Made by a program: the position numbers and the translations under genes. The notes beneath the pieces were generated by a model. That model did not search any database. It saw nothing but the letters and a program-made list of their open reading frames with translations, and was not told where the DNA came from. 12,907 bases of DNA, taken from positions 1 through 12,907 of the forward strand of contig CALCCW010000125.1 in NCBI GenBank assembly GCA_937900185.1. Direction: 5' to 3'. Position 1 is the stretch's first letter. Every line of letters begins with the position of its first letter. This stretch comes from QQUK01 sp913009765. GTDB lineage: Bacteria; Zixibacteria; MSB-5A5; GN15; FEB-12. Shown here one piece after another: positions 12,795-12,907 of the stretch.

Positions 12795-12907
12795 AAAAAA
12801 AAAAAAATATCAAATCAAAATTACACAGGAGATCGGAAGAGCACATTGTATTAACTGAGGTACTCATCGTTGTATACTAGACTTCTCCTTACGAGTCTGA
12901 TGTCCGC
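12795..12907. other. Non-biological contig end with second adapter fragment
   Basis: Positions 12795-12807 are thirteen A, the complement of the flow-cell poly-T spacer. Positions 12830-12845 (AGATCGGAAGAGCACA) are the first 16 bases of the other Illumina adapter, after which the sequence departs from it. The remaining bases match nothing I recognise. Treat the whole stretch as read-through or chimeric tail. Confidence 0.88.

Overview
The window is a low-GC bacterial contig bounded at both ends by sequencing-library adapter. Genuine genomic insert appears to run from about 156 to 12736. Positions 98-155 and 12737-12794 are the same 58-nt Illumina P5/universal adapter in opposite orientation. 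Outside each lies a T- or A-run that fits the flow-cell oligo spacer, then unplaceable sequence. Anything read from 1-155 or 12737-12907 should not be treated as biology. The organism is a Gram-negative-type bacterium: there is a TonB C-terminal domain, MltG and a Sec signal peptide. The TonB tail and the style of intergenic palindromes suggest a member of the FCB or related uncultivated phyla, but this is a weak inference because no rRNA or tRNA is present.

Layout. (i) 157-2479, minus strand: pyruvate kinase followed by an exported NodB-like polysaccharide deacetylase that has lost its usual metal ligands. (ii) 2631-5451, plus strand: a three-gene signalling cassette of a PAS-containing protein, an NtrC-like protein and a GAF-like protein. 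The NtrC-like protein has a pseudo-receiver, no GAFTGA motif, an altered Walker B and no arginine fingers, but an intact Fis-type helix-turn-helix. (iii) 5453-6879, minus strand: ruvX then mltG, convergent with the cassette and only one base from it. (iv) 6880-7697: about 0.8 kb without genes, packed with short palindromes and repeat remnants. (v) 7698-9264, minus strand: nfo (endonuclease IV) then a Bax-inhibitor-1/YccA-type membrane protein. (vi) 9460-10262, plus strand: two tandem paralogous small proteins with a DUF433-like N-terminus and a SANT/Myb-like C-terminus, behind a leader with two hairpins. (vii) 10263-11213: repeat-bearing intergenic DNA flanking a small membrane protein. (viii) 11214-12736, minus strand: a 5'-truncated TonB-like gene, then an extended-SDR NAD-dependent epimerase/dehydratase.

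Most genes are housekeeping or envelope functions: glycolysis, rRNA maturation, peptidoglycan, base-excision repair and TonB energy transduction. The accessory interest lies in the degenerate NtrC-like cassette, the degenerate deacetylase, the tandem DUF433/SANT pair, and a family of dispersed intergenic repeats (CATACT...AGTATG and CTTYGACTCCGCTYARGGTGACT types) occurring in both large gene-poor stretches. No mobile element, CRISPR array, rRNA or tRNA was found.
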